Positions 45,996-54,125 of a DNA stretch of 58,819 nt are shown here, in pieces. Source of the stretch: a virus; the IMG/VR virus record IMGVR_UViG_3300031507_000002, positions 1-58,819 of that record, one strand, 5' to 3'. Position numbers and translations under genes: made by a program. Position 1 is the stretch's first letter. Every line of letters starts with the position of its first letter. Below the pieces are notes generated by a model, which saw nothing but the letters and a program-made list of their open reading frames with translations, was not told the DNA's origin and did no database searches.

Positions 45996-47575
45996 CAGGC
46001 TTCTTCGAAGTCAGCCGATGCTGTTGTGAACACACCGGGCTCGTTCGACCACTCTGGCGCCTCGCCGGCAAAAATGAATCGGCCCATCGGCTCGTGAACG
46101 ATGACCGGCGCGTTGTCCGCGGCCGCGCCGCGCAACGGTGGCTCGAATTGCAGATATCCGAGGCCTGCGGCGTCGGAGTTCAGGGCGGTCGTGACGATCT
46201 TAAGTTCACTGCCTCGGGACGTGATGACCTCGAACTGATCGGCCGGCAACAGTAGTTGATTCGTGCTCGCCGGCAGGCCTTTGATGCAGAGCCCTGACCC
46301 GCTTTGCGACGATCCAGACGCCAGCGCGGTGCCCGTCGTCTGGGCGCCGCGCGTCGGAACTCCAGACCGAGCGCCGCCTACGCGCCACGCGCTCAGGAGA
46401 CTGGTTCCGTCACCCGTATACGACACAGCGCCGGCACCATTTACCATGGCGACCTCCACTGACGCCGTCGTGCTACTGGTCAACTGCGCCACCAGGGCAC
46501 AGAAGTACCAGCCATTCCCAGCCGCGCAAATGAAGGCGCGCCCCCTGGTGATCGTACCGCCGTTCGTTACGGTGCCGGCAGTTCCATTCGTCAGATCAAA
46601 AATACACGAGGCAACGTTAGAACCGCCGTGGCCGACGAACAAGCACACGTTCCGACCACCATTGCGCTTAAAGAAGCCATAGCCACACCAGTCTTCCGCA
46701 ACAGCAACTTTCGTGGCCGTTTGCCCGATGAAGTGCGTGCCGGCAGTATTGTCTTCAACCAGAACATCGGCAGTGAGCGCCTGATCTGGCGATGTCGTTC
46801 CGTTCGAACTAACCGATACCTTCGTGGTCGCCCAAGTTGTTGCGAGCGTGTCGGACTGCAGAAACGCATTGCCGCCGTTATCGACTAGCGCGCAACGGGA
46901 AAGCGACGCGTATGGCACGTTGAAAAAGCTACTGGCCGTCTCACCGCTGCCGCTGTTAAAAGCGCCTACGCTGGTCAACGTCGCGGTTGGTGACACGAGT
47001 GCGATTGATGCAAGCCCGCCAAGTGATGTCAGCGCGGTGGAATCCCGTTCAGCAATTGAGTCATGGATGTATGCGCTCAAAGAGGTCGCCATGAGACGAC
47101 CATCGCCAAACATGACCCTCATAACGTATGGCGAATATTGAGTAACGGCAACGGACGATCTGGTAAACCCGAAAACGTTGCTTGCCCCGTTCGCTGTCGC
47201 GCGCAGAGCTCGATCGGCGACCGTCAGCACCGAGGCGTCAACACTCCATCCAGTGGTGCTGTCGGAGAACGTGTTGTTACTGAGCAGCTCGGTGGCGGGG
47301 AACGACCCGCGGATTCGATTCGCGCTATCGAACAGATACGCACGATTTTGTCGTCCGCGAAGTCGCGCGAGAAATGCGATCAGCGCGGCGCGCTCCATCC
47401 GCGTCGTCTTGCCGCCCTGAGTGGTGAACTCGATTGATGCGGCCAGCCGGTCGCCGCCGAACGACGCAGTCCTTGTGTCCCCGTTGTACTGGCTACGTGA
47501 GACCCCGGTGTTATCCGCATACCGGACCCGCGTGCGCGCCTGCTTTAGCCACGGCGGCATGAGTATGTCCGACAC
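45995..47575 (-). CDS. Distal tail protein with carbohydrate-binding-like insert
   Basis: 526 residues. The first 110 residues (RTRVRYADNTGVSRSQYNGD, RMERAALIAFLARLRGRQNR, AYLFDSA) resemble phage distal-tail proteins (gpM/Dit-like). The remainder has jelly-roll-like repeats typical of carbohydrate-binding inserts (NNTFSDSTTGWSVDASVLT, AVAEDWCGYGFFKRNGG, GNGWYFCALVAQLTSS), and it ends with FEPPLRGAA and FIFAGEAPEW. It may bind host glycans at the tail tip. Placed right after tape measure. Confidence 0.6.
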   Translation of the reverse strand: MSDILMPPWLKQARTRVRYADNTGVSRSQYNGDTRTASFGGDRLAASIEFTTQGGKTTRMERAALIAFLARLRGRQNRAYLFDSANRIRGSFPATELLSNNTFSDSTTGWSVDASVLTVADRALRATANGASNVFGFTRSSVAVTQYSPYVMRVMFGDGRLMATSLSAYIHDSIAERDSTALTSLGGLASIALVSPTATLTSVGAFNSGSGETASSFFNVPYASLSRCALVDNGGNAFLQSDTLATTWATTKVSVSSNGTTSPDQALTADVLVEDNTAGTHFIGQTATKVAVAEDWCGYGFFKRNGGRNVCLFVGHGGSNVASCIFDLTNGTAGTVTNGGTITRGRAFICAAGNGWYFCALVAQLTSSTTASVEVAMVNGAGAVSYTGDGTSLLSAWRVGGARSGVPTRGAQTTGTALASGSSQSGSGLCIKGLPASTNQLLLPADQFEVITSRGSELKIVTTALNSDAAGLGYLQFEPPLRGAAADNAPVIVHEPMGRFIFAGEAPEWSNEPGVFTTASADFEEA

Positions 47576-47581
47576 TACGCG

Positions 47582-49309
47582 TCACCCAAGGTTGTACTGC
47601 CTGCGCTTGAGCTTCTGGACGATGGTGGTTTCGATTTGTTCCGCGAGCCTCCTGTCGTGCTCCGGAAGACGGCGCATCAAGTCCACAGACGCGCCGCGGT
47701 TGTCGTTGTTGATCACGACGCTGAAGCTCATCTCGCCGCCACCTCCGCCCGATGGATAGCCTGCCGCGAACGCGCCGGCTCCGCCGCCCCAAATTGGCTC
47801 CGGCCCCTTCTCGCCGGCGACGTACCACTTGCCGGACTGGAGTGGGCCGCCTGCCGCCTTACCCCCACCAAAACTTCCGAACATCGCGCCGAGGAACGTA
47901 CCGAATAGGTCGCCTGCGCCGCCGCCGCCAGATCCGCCCTTCTTGCCGAACAATGTCTCAAAGATCTTTGCTGCGGCGGCTTCGGCCAGCATGCGGCGAA
48001 TCACATCAGCGAATCCCCTCGCCATTCCCTTGATCCCGCCCTCGAACGGATCGAAGAGAAAATCCGCGAATGCGCCCTGCATGTTGCGGGCGGCTTCATC
48101 GGCGAAGGTCGACCACTCGCTTTTCGTTTCAACGAGGCGATCGCTGAGTTCCTGGAGAGAACGATCGGTGTCACGCAGGGTGTCGCCAATGCCTTCATTG
48201 ATGCCCTGATCAACGGCAGTCATCAGATCCTGCCGAGACTTGATCGCAGTGGCGATATCCTCCTGCAGGCGTGCGTCGATTTCTTCAAAATACTTGATGT
48301 TTGCCGCGAACTCGCTCATCACATTGAGACGTCGGTCGGTCGCTGAGAGATCAACGGGCGATGCACCGTAGCCGGGCGCCGCGTTGTCTGATCCGCGCCG
48401 ACTGCCGCCGCCGCGCGCGTATGTCTGCTGCGCATTCGCAATCAGGCGCTCGAATTTCTGAGCCTCCATTGCCAGTTGCGCGTACAGCTTCGGATCGAAG
48501 ACGCCTCCATCCGCGGGCATAGTGGCTTCGCGCATATCGCGTCTGACGCTCGCAAGCTGGTCCTGCCACTCGCCAATCTGATCCTTATTGATCAGGTCGA
48601 GAACTTGCCCTAGTTCAACCGTGCTGACAGCAAGTGAACGCCCGAACGCCCCCCAGCTTGCCGCGAGCCTCTTAATTGCCGCGTCTCCCTCTTGAAGAGA
48701 TTTCACCGCCTCATCCGACAATGTGTGTCCGAACCTCGCCGCTTCTTCGCGCGCCTTGCGGATTCCGCGCGCGCCATCCTCGAATGCGGGCAGCAGATCT
48801 GCACCGGCCTTACCAAACAACTCAGTAGCGGCGCGCGCTCGATCCGCCGGGTCGCGCAGTTTTGAGATTGCATCAGCCAGTTCCTCGAACTGTCGATCTG
48901 GGGACAGTGCGAATAGGGCAGTGAGGTCAATGCCAAGTGCACGAAACGTATCGCCATACTTCTTGTTGTCTTCGCGCGCCTTCGAGATGTTCACTTGCAT
49001 GAATTTCAATGCAGTCGACACGCTCGGCATCTCGACATCACCAATCTGCTTAAGCGCAGCCGCCAGTTCCGAGAATGTACCGGCTCCGGTGCCAGCCTTC
49101 ACCGCGGCCTTGCCGATCTCATCGCCGAACTTGATTGCATCGCCCACGATGCTTTGGAACGCGTTCACGCTGACGAACCCGGCAAAGGAGGACGCCATGA
49201 ACGATTTTAAGCGCTTGCTATTCTTGTCGGCCGTTCTTAATGCAGAGCGCCAGCCCGCTTCGGAATCATCCTCAGCTCGGATCTTGTATCGCGCGGTAGG
49301 GTCACTCAT
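47582..49309 (-). CDS. Tape measure protein
   Basis: 575 residues. The N-terminus is helical (YKIRAEDDSEAGWRSALRTA, FAGFVSVNAFQSIVGDAIKF). A long helical body follows, with TELFGKAGADLLPAFEDGAR, a motif conserved in tape measure proteins. The C-terminal Gly/Ala-rich membrane-active segment is IKGMARGFADVIRRMLAEAA, then GDLFGTFLGAMFGSFGGG, ending VVINNDNRG. Length of the helix sets tail length; 575 residues implies a rather short tail. It is preceded by the G/GT chaperone gene, the diagnostic order. Confidence 0.85.
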   Translation of the reverse strand: MSDPTARYKIRAEDDSEAGWRSALRTADKNSKRLKSFMASSFAGFVSVNAFQSIVGDAIKFGDEIGKAAVKAGTGAGTFSELAAALKQIGDVEMPSVSTALKFMQVNISKAREDNKKYGDTFRALGIDLTALFALSPDRQFEELADAISKLRDPADRARAATELFGKAGADLLPAFEDGARGIRKAREEAARFGHTLSDEAVKSLQEGDAAIKRLAASWGAFGRSLAVSTVELGQVLDLINKDQIGEWQDQLASVRRDMREATMPADGGVFDPKLYAQLAMEAQKFERLIANAQQTYARGGGSRRGSDNAAPGYGASPVDLSATDRRLNVMSEFAANIKYFEEIDARLQEDIATAIKSRQDLMTAVDQGINEGIGDTLRDTDRSLQELSDRLVETKSEWSTFADEAARNMQGAFADFLFDPFEGGIKGMARGFADVIRRMLAEAAAAKIFETLFGKKGGSGGGGAGDLFGTFLGAMFGSFGGGKAAGGPLQSGKWYVAGEKGPEPIWGGGAGAFAAGYPSGGGGGEMSFSVVINNDNRGASVDLMRRLPEHDRRLAEQIETTIVQKLKRRQYNLG

Positions 49310-49846
49310 TGGTTCTTGGCTTCAGCACTCGCTTCAGTTTTTCTTCCACGGCGGCATCATCGATATGGGGTTCGGTGCGATCTTCGATCTGCAATGCGAA
49401 GTACGCCTGCCAATCCACAAGGACCGGGGTCGGCCAGGATTGGACTTCGGAAAGTGATTTGCCCAACCGCTCCGCTAGGGAGAAGCAGAATCGCCGGAAC
49501 GGTCGGGCTCGGAGTTTCCCTTGGCGGTCTCCATGTCCGCCTCAGCGGCCTTGTTCAAGCGGCGCCACACATCCGTGATGCGCGACATTGCCCTGCCAGA
49601 CTTCTGGCCGAGAGCGGCGGCGTCGTCATCCTTGAAGATACGGTTGCCGTCTTCGGCGACAATGCAGTGAATGACAGTGATTGCACGTGCATTCATGCGG
49701 TCGTTCACAACGGCCAGTTCCCACTCGTCCGTCTCCACGCCGGACATCTCTTTCACGAAGACGTCCCCGCCCCACTCTGGAACCGACACGCGCTCGCGGA
49801 TCAACTCGGTTGCGAGAATTTCCTCGCGGGTGATCAGGCGAACCAT
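49302..49846 (-). CDS. Tail assembly chaperone GT (frameshift product)
   Basis: Translating the G gene to the slippery site 49514-49520 and stepping back one base continues in the T frame to TGA at 49302, giving about 181 residues. The T part has no start of its own and reads FSLAERLGKSLSEVQSWPTP, then VLVDWQAYFALQIEDRTEPH, closely matching gpT-type (DUF4035-like) domains with L...LG.S..E. In lambda gpGT binds the tape measure and the tube protein. The T stop overlaps the tape measure start, as expected. Confidence 0.8.
49475..49846 (-). CDS. Tail assembly chaperone G
   Basis: From ATG 49846, 123 residues: MVRLITREEILATELIRERV, then SVPEWGGDVFVKEMSGVETD, a start typical of gpG-like chaperones, and a helical second half (TDVWRRLNKAAEADMETAKG). 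It is the abundant zero-frame product. Ribosomes that slip at GGGAAAC make GT instead. The gene lies between the tail-tube and tape measure genes. A reading that starts 36 bases upstream is not preferred. Confidence 0.75.
   Translation of the reverse strand: MVRLITREEILATELIRERVSVPEWGGDVFVKEMSGVETDEWELAVVNDRMNARAITVIHCIVAEDGNRIFKDDDAAALGQKSGRAMSRITDVWRRLNKAAEADMETAKGNSEPDRSGDSASP
49514..49520 (-). promoter_or_regulatory. Programmed -1 frameshift site GGGAAAC
   Basis: Read on the minus strand, codons ..AAG GGA AAC form G-GGA-AAC, a canonical X-XXY-YYZ heptamer differing by one base from lambda's GGGAAAG in the same gene pair. A -1 shift leads into the open T frame; the zero frame stops 39 bases later. 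No obvious downstream stem was checked. Confidence 0.85.
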
Positions 49847-50469
49847 GATGGCTCGTACTCGAAGCTCATCGCCGAGCTGCAACGGACGATGTTGTTTCCC
49901 TGGAGGTTTGCAGAGAACTGCTTGACGAAGCCCTTGAAGGTGGAGACTTTGCCGTCGGTGAGCGTGACGCCGAACGTCCCCGCGAGCTGCGCGGCCTTAA
50001 GCGAACGCATCTTCGCTTGGCCGGTGTCGGTGTTGTCGCACAGGAGCGTGAACGAGCCGCCGCCGGGATCTGGCAGACCTTGTTGTTTCTCCTTTGCGGT
50101 CGAGCGCATGTGCGTTCCGTCGATGTCGTCGGCGGTTCCATCAAAGAGGTCGGAGTCCGTGACCTTGCCGACATCTGTCATGGTCTGCGGCGTGGCTGTA
50201 CCGCCGGACGCATACGCGGTGTAACCGGTGGCATCAATGCCACCGAGCTCGAAGGTGTTGGTCGTCTGATTGCGGATCACGAACGAGCGACCGTTCAGTT
50301 CCGTCATGCCGACAATTCCGGCAAGGACGACAATGGTGCCGTTTGCCAGAGTATGCGTCGCGGACGTGACGACTGGCGGATTGGCTGCCGTGATCGCGGT
50401 GATTACCTTTGCAGACCCGGCCGCGGTCGCTACCTGGAAGATTGTGCCCTGGGTCTTTGTACCTGACAT
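49834..50469 (-). CDS. Major tail (tube) protein
   Basis: 211 residues: an N-terminal TKTQGTIFQVATAAGSAKVI, then a repeated beta-like FCCH-type insert (NPPVVTSATHTLANGTIVVL, VIRNQTTNTFELGGIDATGY). The core is of tail tube type, with TPQTMTDVGKVTDSDLFDGT, GGGSFTLLCDNTDTGQAKMR and TFKGFVKQFSANLQGNNIVR. It polymerises around the tape measure. It is preceded by a hairpin/U-tract leader and lies between the tail terminator and the G chaperone, the lambda U-V-G order. Confidence 0.8.
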   Translation of the reverse strand: MSGTKTQGTIFQVATAAGSAKVITAITAANPPVVTSATHTLANGTIVVLAGIVGMTELNGRSFVIRNQTTNTFELGGIDATGYTAYASGGTATPQTMTDVGKVTDSDLFDGTADDIDGTHMRSTAKEKQQGLPDPGGGSFTLLCDNTDTGQAKMRSLKAAQLAGTFGVTLTDGKVSTFKGFVKQFSANLQGNNIVRCSSAMSFEYEPSWFA

Positions 50470-50482
50470 CTCGGTTACCTCT

Positions 50483-50511
50483 AAAAATGAAAAACCCCGC
50501 TCAAGGCGGGG
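50483..50511 (-). terminator. Hairpin plus U-tract in the tail-tube leader
   Basis: CCCCGC at 50495-50500 pairs with GCGGGG at 50506-50511 (5-base loop) and is followed on the minus strand by five T and more T-rich sequence, just before the tail-tube start. Same design as the leaders of the capsid, 2805 and 6718 genes. Confidence 0.65.
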
Positions 50512-50535
50512 CTGGGAATTGGCCGAATGATCCGA

Positions 50536-50997
50536 TCAACTCGGATCGGATGGATTCATGTGATAGGTGACTAGCCAACTCGATTGCTGGGAGCCGACCG
50601 CACGTTCGCCTGCGGAATCGATCTCGGGCCCCTCGGCACCGCCGTACTCGACCTTGAGAACGAAGCTGAGATCGAGTGTTTCGTTAAGGTCGATCGCCTT
50701 GTGCACTTCCGTGCGTGCGGCATACAAGGCCCGTTTCACGGCCGGCTCATCGTCGCCGACCAGGAGAACGACGGTAAATATTTCCAGCGTGCTGCCTATC
50801 TCGCCGGCCATCTCGTCATAGTCATGGGCAGGCGAATCGTTCCCGCTGTTCACCGTGATCGCCGGCAACTCGTCCTGATTTTCCGCAAGGGATAGCGTGC
50901 GATGGGCGAATACGTTCTGAGAGTTGATGCCGAGAGTCATCGAGGCCTGCAGCCGGGTGACGATGGCGTCGAGGACTTGTTCGGCGCGGTGGGTCAT
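50536..50997 (-). CDS. Tail terminator protein, gpU-like
   Basis: 153 residues: MTHRAEQVLDAIVTRLQASM as the N-terminal helix, then FAHRTLSLAENQDELPAITV, STLEIFTVVLLVG, AVKRALYAARTEVHKAID and a closing YHMNPSDP. This matches gpU/tail terminator proteins that cap the tail and connect it to the head. Position between head-tail joiner and tube genes is right for U. Confidence 0.7.
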   Translation of the reverse strand: MTHRAEQVLDAIVTRLQASMTLGINSQNVFAHRTLSLAENQDELPAITVNSGNDSPAHDYDEMAGEIGSTLEIFTVVLLVGDDEPAVKRALYAARTEVHKAIDLNETLDLSFVLKVEYGGAEGPEIDSAGERAVGSQQSSWLVTYHMNPSDPS

Positions 50998-51284
50998 TTC
51001 TTCAGCAGCACGCGGGACATGCCGGTGCCGTCGTCCTCGATCTTCTTCACGCGATAGGTTTCCCTGCCAAGTTCAACTGCATCGTCCTTCGTGAGCACCA
51101 GGCGCTCGACGTCCGACGTTCTGCAAGATGACAATTCCGGCTGCCGAGACTCCACGGCCGGGTCGGCGAACACGTCCGCTGTCTGCTTGTCGAAGATCGC
51201 CCAAAACTCTCCGTTCGGGACACGCACGAGCTGACCGTCTGACTCCTTAATCATGACCAGACGGTCAGCGTCGGACTGCATCAT
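50994..51284 (-). CDS. Head-tail joining protein-like
   Basis: 96 residues: RLVMIKESDGQLVRVPNGEF, WAIFDKQTADVFADPAVESR, DVERLVLTKDDAVELGRETY, RVKKIEDDGTGMSRVLLKK. The short beta-barrel pattern and the place directly before gpU suit a gpFII-like (PF05354-type) head-tail joining protein. Start overlaps the upstream gene. Confidence 0.6.
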   Translation of the reverse strand: MMQSDADRLVMIKESDGQLVRVPNGEFWAIFDKQTADVFADPAVESRQPELSSCRTSDVERLVLTKDDAVELGRETYRVKKIEDDGTGMSRVLLKK

Positions 51285-51661
51285 CAGAAGTTCTTCGGTC
51301 GGCCCTGAATCGCCACACCGACTAGCGCCGGACCCGTAACGATCGTTCCGATGAACCCAATGAACCCGCGGGTCGCTCCCGCCCGGAAGGTATACTTGCG
51401 CGGCGTGTTGGCAACGAGCGCCGTGAATGCCCCTTCGTTAACCGAGATCGCTGCGGTGCCGGTGCCAGCACTGTCAGTCGCGTCATTGATGGACGGGGTG
51501 ATGGAGCCGGTGATAGCGCCAGGCATGATGACAACCTCTGCGTCGCCTTCGAATCGGCGGACATCGATGTATGTGGTGGTGGTAGCTGCAGCCGTGTTCG
51601 CGGCCGAAACCGTGTTCAGCAAGCTGCTGACTACAGCGGCCTGTGCTTCATTGCCGAGCAT
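51284..51661 (-). CDS. Head protein, unknown (decoration or connector candidate)
   Basis: 125 residues, Ala/Thr-rich with strands (TYIDVRRFEGDAEVVIMPGA, ISVNEGAFTALVANTPRKYT, FIGFIGTIVTGPALVGVAIQ). Low charge and a beta-rich look suggest a virion surface or stabilising role. It lies between the head proteins and head-tail joiner. No family name is offered. Confidence 0.5.
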   Translation of the reverse strand: MLGNEAQAAVVSSLLNTVSAANTAAATTTTYIDVRRFEGDAEVVIMPGAITGSITPSINDATDSAGTGTAAISVNEGAFTALVANTPRKYTFRAGATRGFIGFIGTIVTGPALVGVAIQGRPKNF

Positions 51662-51664
51662 GGT

Positions 51665-52003
51665 TCATTTCTCCTTGGCACTTGGGAGCCTGGTCGCCGC
51701 CTGTGCGGTGACGAGGTTCGCAACGATTTCGCTCAAGCGCTCAATCGAGGCCTGCAGGCGGTCGAGCCGCTCAACGCTGGGGTCGACGACTACCGGGCGG
51801 GCCTTCTGCGCTGTGCGAACGAGGGGCGTGGAATTGTCCACCACCACCGCCTTGTTCGATGACACCATCATCGCGGCAAGCTCGCGGCTCACATCGACGA
51901 TGCTGTCGGGATTGACTTCGCTGTATTGACCGGCGACCGTCGCGAAGAAACCCTTGGTAGCCTTGATTCGAACTTGGCTAGCGGACTGCTGCTGTACGTT
52001 CAT
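51665..52003 (-). CDS. Small head-region protein, unknown
   Basis: 112 residues: SQVRIKATKGFFATVAGQYS, EVNPDSIVDVSRELAAMMVS, followed by a helical tail with DPSVERLDRLQASIERLSEI. The first half is like short phage proteins that follow the capsid gene; the tail forms a coiled coil. Role in head completion is inferred. Confidence 0.5.
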   Translation of the reverse strand: MNVQQQSASQVRIKATKGFFATVAGQYSEVNPDSIVDVSRELAAMMVSSNKAVVVDNSTPLVRTAQKARPVVVDPSVERLDRLQASIERLSEIVANLVTAQAATRLPSAKEK

Positions 52004-52042
52004 TGCAATTCACTCCAGAAAAAAAATAGGGTAATTGGCCAG

Positions 52043-52069
52043 ACAGGCCACCGCTCCATGGCGGCCTGT
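52043..52069 (-). terminator. Hairpin after the capsid gene
   Basis: A ten-base stem with one mismatch or wobble (52043-52052 with 52060-52069, 7-base loop) lies between the capsid gene end and the next start. A run of eight T follows on the minus strand about 20 bases later (52018-52026). It probably lowers transcript flow or protects the capsid message end. Confidence 0.5.
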
Positions 52070-52093
52070 TGAGGCGCTAGGTTGGTGCTTTTC

Positions 52094-54124
52094 TCAGGTC
52101 ACCGTTGCGGCGAGCGAGTAGGCCGTCGGGTAGCGCACAGCCACATCCACCGATGCCATAGCACGAACGCCGACGATGCCAGCCGGGAAGTTCGCGAACG
52201 GGTTCACCTCGATTTCCAGCACACCCCATTCGCCGATGACCGTCTTGGAGAAGTCGCCGAACAGGAGGTTGCCGGTTGCGACTTGGTTGGACGCCATCGC
52301 GCGGTAGCCATTGATGCTGCCATTGTTGAGCTTGCCTTCCCATATCGGCGAGGCGGTGCTCGTGAACTTCACGCGGCCCATGAGCAGCGCGGCGACGACA
52401 GCCGTCGTCACGAAGCCAGAGTTATCGAACAGAGCATTGCCTCCGAACGTGTCGGTCAGGAACTCCAGGATGCCACCCGCATAAGTGATCGAAGTGCCGG
52501 TGACTGAGCCGATGCCGGAGGTGGCAGTGATGCCGGTCGGCTGCCCGCCTGAGCCCGTGCCAGAGAGGCCAGCAAGGTCGATCGCCAGGCCGACTACCTG
52601 CGCGAGATCCCCCATGACCAGGCCTTCGGCTGAAGGGTTGCTCTGCAGGAGAAGTTGGCGGCTGATCTCCGTGTAACCACCGACGTTCTTCGGGCTCATC
52701 GCAACCTGAACGAAGGTCTGCTGGCTTTCGGTGATCGCGGTCGCTTCTGTGGAGAGCCAGTAGGCCGTGCCGGCCGCGCTCTGCTTCGGAATGGTGACGT
52801 TGCCTTGCAGTCCCGTCAAACGCGTGGCGCCCATGGCGTACATCACCGAGCTGTTCCGCAGAAGGTCGATGAAGCCCATGTTCTGCGTCTCTACCAAGTA
52901 GCCGCCGGCGCCGGCCGTGGCCACCGTCAGATCGCGTTTCGCCAGGATGGCGACCAACTGCTCTAGCGAGTTGGCGACGTTGCGCTGCTGGATCTCATAG
53001 GGCACATAGAACTTGTTGGTCTCTGGCACCTTGCCCAAGCGCTTGGCGATTTCTGCCGAACACTCGGCTTCGAAGCCTGCCTGATTCCAGTTCTGCGAGG
53101 CCACCGCGAGGATCGCACTGCGCACGCTGAAGCGCCTTGTCTCCTGCTGCGTGAGACCCAGTAGCGTCTCCGACTTCGGATTGGTCTTCCCGCGCTCCTG
53201 CATGATGCGCAGCATTTCATCAGACACCCGATGCATAGAAGCGCCGGAACTGATCCAGTGATCGCGGATGTTATCGGGGATGTTGTTCGCACGGCAGAGA
53301 TTGTTGATGCCAGCCGAGCGCTCCTGCTCGAGTTCGAACGCGCGCGTACCCGCGACGGCATCGGTCGAACGCTGGCCGCCATCGACGCCGCGTGAGGCCG
53401 TGGTAGAACCGGCTGCGGCTGCGGCTGCGGCATTGTTACGTTCGGCGCTTGAGCCCGCCGCGGCAGTGGACTGTTCGTCCATAGAATTACCTCTGGCGAC
53501 TTGCGCCGTTTTTGGAACAACAGGGGGAACACTGGAAGAAGCCCGCACCATGCGAACTTCGAATTGCTGACCGGCCTCTTGCGAGCGACCAATGCCAACC
53601 GTGGGATCGGCGGGAATGGTGACGACCGAAACCTCGAAGGGCTCCCAATCGATTATGGTGTAGGTCTCTTCGTCTTCATCAGTTTGAGACACATGAATGC
53701 GATACATCAGGGAGACGTTGCGCATCCCGCCATCAATCATTGCTTCGATCTCGGCAGCGCGCGCCGTCTTAAATAGCTTGACGTCCACAACGAGGCGTCT
53801 CTTTTCGATTCGCGCATCAGTTACCACGCCGACCGGGTCGTCCATGTCGTGGTTGAACAGCAGCATCACTGCGCCGCGTTTGACGCGATCGAGACGAACG
53901 GCGCTGGATTCATGGGACAGAATCTCATCGCCATACCAGCGTGGAACACGGGTCTCTGATGAGCAAGAGAAGGTGAGCCGTGTGAACCCGTCATCGCCTT
54001 TGATCAGGCGGAAGTCTTCCGCCGGAAGCGAACGCTCCATCAATGGAAGCGTGCTCGGCATTTCCTTGCGCGCAGCCGATAGGGTTGGCGCCTTTGCCGG
54101 CGCCTGAATTGCGGTCGCTGTCAT
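52094..54124 (-). CDS. Prohead protease fused to HK97-type major capsid protein
   Basis: 676 residues. Residues 25-190 are a U35-type prohead protease: VMLLFNHDMDDPVGVVTDAR (His 92), IDGGMRNVSLMYRI (Ser 138) and FEVSVVTIPADPTVGIG. A low-complexity Ala/Ser linker (190-265) leads to a scaffold-like helical region, then an HK97-fold capsid domain from about 380: SVMYAMGATRLTGLQGNVTI, AYWLSTEATAITESQQTFVQ, GYTEISRQLLLQSNP, ending RAMASVDVAVRYPTAYSLA. One polypeptide thus supplies protease, scaffold and shell, which must be cut apart. Preceded by a hairpin/U-tract leader. Confidence 0.9.
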   Translation of the reverse strand: MTATAIQAPAKAPTLSAARKEMPSTLPLMERSLPAEDFRLIKGDDGFTRLTFSCSSETRVPRWYGDEILSHESSAVRLDRVKRGAVMLLFNHDMDDPVGVVTDARIEKRRLVVDVKLFKTARAAEIEAMIDGGMRNVSLMYRIHVSQTDEDEETYTIIDWEPFEVSVVTIPADPTVGIGRSQEAGQQFEVRMVRASSSVPPVVPKTAQVARGNSMDEQSTAAAGSSAERNNAAAAAAAGSTTASRGVDGGQRSTDAVAGTRAFELEQERSAGINNLCRANNIPDNIRDHWISSGASMHRVSDEMLRIMQERGKTNPKSETLLGLTQQETRRFSVRSAILAVASQNWNQAGFEAECSAEIAKRLGKVPETNKFYVPYEIQQRNVANSLEQLVAILAKRDLTVATAGAGGYLVETQNMGFIDLLRNSSVMYAMGATRLTGLQGNVTIPKQSAAGTAYWLSTEATAITESQQTFVQVAMSPKNVGGYTEISRQLLLQSNPSAEGLVMGDLAQVVGLAIDLAGLSGTGSGGQPTGITATSGIGSVTGTSITYAGGILEFLTDTFGGNALFDNSGFVTTAVVAALLMGRVKFTSTASPIWEGKLNNGSINGYRAMASNQVATGNLLFGDFSKTVIGEWGVLEIEVNPFANFPAGIVGVRAMASVDVAVRYPTAYSLAATVT

Positions 54125-54125
54125 T

